NCBI GenBank assembly: GCA_040388785.1
Contig: JAZKBD010000037.1
Coordinates: forward strand, 1 to 50,576
Source of the DNA: 66-474 sp040388785
Lineage (GTDB): Bacteria > Pseudomonadota > Gammaproteobacteria > Xanthomonadales > Rhodanobacteraceae
Length of the DNA stretch: 50,576 nucleotides
Direction: 5' to 3'
Below are positions 49,649 to 50,576 of the stretch, one piece after another. Numbering within the stretch: the first letter of the stretch is position 1; every line of letters starts with the position of its first letter. A model generated the notes under the pieces. That model searched no databases and was not told where the DNA came from. It saw only the letters and a list, made by a program, of their open reading frames with translations. The position numbers were made by a program, and so were the translations under genes.

Positions 49649-50059
49649 TCATTGTTGCGGATTGATGTCCGGCAAACCCGTCTCCAGCCACCAGTGCTTG
49701 GCCTTGGCATCCCAGTGCCAGGTCTGGTGGTCGATCACGTCGTAGACGCGCTGGCTGGTCTTGACGATCAGGCTGATCTGCGCGGTCTGCCGGATGGTGT
49801 CGGCGTCGGTCGCGCTCGGCCCGGAGCCGGTGTACTCGGCGACGCGCACGGTGTCGTAGAGCGCCTTCTGCTGCGGCGTCAGCGGATGCGCGGCGCGCAC
49901 CTCGGGGTCGACGTAACTCCACGCGCCCTGGATGTCGCCCCAGCGCAACGCGGCGGCGTAGCCGTCAAGCGTGTCGTCACGCAAGGTGTTCTTGTTCTGC
50001 AGGGTCGCACACCCGGCCAGCAGCAGCAGGGCGGCACCCATGATCACGATGCGGCGCAT
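49649..50059 (-). CDS. Predicted outer-membrane or inner-membrane lipoprotein
   Basis: The product is 136 residues. MRRIVIMGAALLLLAGCATLQ contains a lipobox (LLAGC), with the lipidated Cys near residue 17. The mature domain (TLDGYAAALRWGDIQGAWSYVD and a C-terminal WHWDAKAKHWWLETGLP) is a compact NTF2/Tim44-like fold pattern. The function is unknown; similar lipoproteins are common in Lysobacterales. It lies 39 bp downstream of the thioesterase-like gene. Confidence 0.8.
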   Translation of the reverse strand: MRRIVIMGAALLLLAGCATLQNKNTLRDDTLDGYAAALRWGDIQGAWSYVDPEVRAAHPLTPQQKALYDTVRVAEYTGSGPSATDADTIRQTAQISLIVKTSQRVYDVIDHQTWHWDAKAKHWWLETGLPDINPQQ

Positions 50060-50098
50060 GACGTTCTCCTTGCAACGGTGTGCCGCGATTGTGCCGGA

Positions 50099-50566
50099 TC
50101 ACGCCTGGTTGCGCAGCTTGGCGAAAAAACGCGCGGTCAGGGTGACCGCCGCGCGCCGGACGCCCGCGATCTCGCAGACGACTTCCGCGTATCCCTTGCC
50201 GCGTCCGCGCAATGCGAACGCCAGTCTCGCCAACGAGTCGGGCTCCGCGAAACGCGCGGCGCCGCGCAATTCACTCCATACCGGTTCGTGATACCGCAGA
50301 TGCGAATCACCGACGTAGATGTCGCATTCGAGGTCCTGCGCGCTCAAGCCCAGTTCGATCAGGCCCCACCCGGCCAGCGTCAGCAGCGACGCCATGCTGC
50401 CGCCGAACGCACAGCCCTTGTCGTTGACATTGGGCGTGAGCGGCGCGGTCATTTCCAGCAAGTCGCCGGTATAGCGCCGGACCTTCAGATTCATGGCGTC
50501 AGCCAATGGAATGTTTTCGAGGATATGGGCTTCGAGGGCCGCCGCGGCCGAGTCGTTTGGGTTCAT
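50099..50566 (-). CDS. Thioesterase-like hot-dog protein (YiiD C-terminal type)
   Basis: The product is 155 residues. The stretch PNVNDKGCAFGGSMASLLTLAGWGLI matches the YiiD_C/thioesterase family, with the conserved N-x-x-x-x-x-F-G-G-S/G motif. This subgroup is hot-dog-fold and expected to bind acyl-CoA or acyl-ACP; the physiological substrate is not shown. The ATG at 50566 lies near the window edge, so upstream context is not visible. Confidence 0.75.
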   Translation of the reverse strand: MNPNDSAAAALEAHILENIPLADAMNLKVRRYTGDLLEMTAPLTPNVNDKGCAFGGSMASLLTLAGWGLIELGLSAQDLECDIYVGDSHLRYHEPVWSELRGAARFAEPDSLARLAFALRGRGKGYAEVVCEIAGVRRAAVTLTARFFAKLRNQA

Positions 50567-50576
50567 CGCGCAAGTG

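Noticed and set aside
1..50576. CRISPR arrays, transposases, integrases, prophage genes, toxin-antitoxin pairs, restriction systems
   Set aside because: No regularly spaced repeats and no recognisable protein of these classes was found on either strand.

Overview
The window looks like one scaffold of a high-GC gammaproteobacterium, most likely Lysobacterales (Xanthomonadales; Rhodanobacteraceae/Xanthomonadaceae type). This rests on uniformly GC-rich codon use, a xanthomonadin/aryl-polyene (APE) type locus, a homodimeric pyruvate dehydrogenase E1, an rsmG-parA-parB cluster, many c-di-GMP enzymes and short palindromic repeats of the kind scattered through Xanthomonas relatives. Six runs of exactly 10 N mark scaffold joins. 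Several cut genes (a GGDEF protein, an alpha/beta hydrolase, parB, recQ), and the parB join appears chimeric, so this is probably a draft or metagenome-derived assembly. No tRNA, rRNA, CRISPR array, transposase or phage gene was seen.

Layout. 1-7.6 kb: 5'-truncated FNR regulator, SirB2-like membrane protein, fatty acid desaturase, a translationally coupled trio (arginase-fold protein, FemAB/GNAT-like acyltransferase, DUF302), AMP nucleosidase and a gap-broken membrane diguanylate cyclase. 7.7-16.8 kb: maeB-aceE (central carbon), secreted M28 peptidase plus VOC protein, RhlE-type helicase. 16.9-18.3 kb: hemF and a small exported protein. 18.5-31.7 kb: the APE/xanthomonadin-like locus. The forward arm encodes a ketosynthase, chain-length factor, GT2 and a halogenase-like flavoprotein. 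A CsgG-like exported protein follows on the opposite strand. The reverse operon encodes an APE membrane protein, ApeI-like dehydratase, acyltransferase, LolA-like protein, MMPL exporter, ApeP-like dehydratase and FabG. A second halogenase-like flavoprotein diverges from it. 31.7-35 kb: hydrolase and two c-di-GMP proteins (GGDEF-EAL, HD-GYP). 35.2-38.9 kb: pirin, cis-prenyltransferase, mtfA, hemB. 39.1-42.4 kb: short SPFH protein, rsmG, parA, parB. 42.5-46.2 kb: gene fragment, GT2, recQ, NHL-repeat protein. 46.4-48.8 kb: an ECF42-type sigma operon with two DGPF/YCII proteins. 48.9 kb to the end: rhodanese, DUF1059, lipoprotein and thioesterase-like protein.

How it fits together. The APE locus holds most of the chain-building set (ketosynthase, chain-length factor, ketoreductase, two hot-dog dehydratases) and the lipid-attachment and export set (acyltransferase, LolA-like, MMPL). 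Two flavoproteins carry the halogenase W-x-W-x-I-P motif, as expected for a halogenated xanthomonadin-like pigment. No acyl carrier protein, acyl-ACP ligase, methyltransferase or aryl-starter enzyme is in the window, so the pathway must be completed elsewhere or be unusual. Candidate control sites found by eye are an FNR-like dyad after fnr, a perfect Crp/Clp box before the CsgG-like gene, a -24/-12 promoter before the SPFH gene and a TGTCGA-N17-CGA promoter before the ECF42 operon. Two housekeeping genes, aceE and hemF, carry in-frame insertions made of repeat-like DNA.
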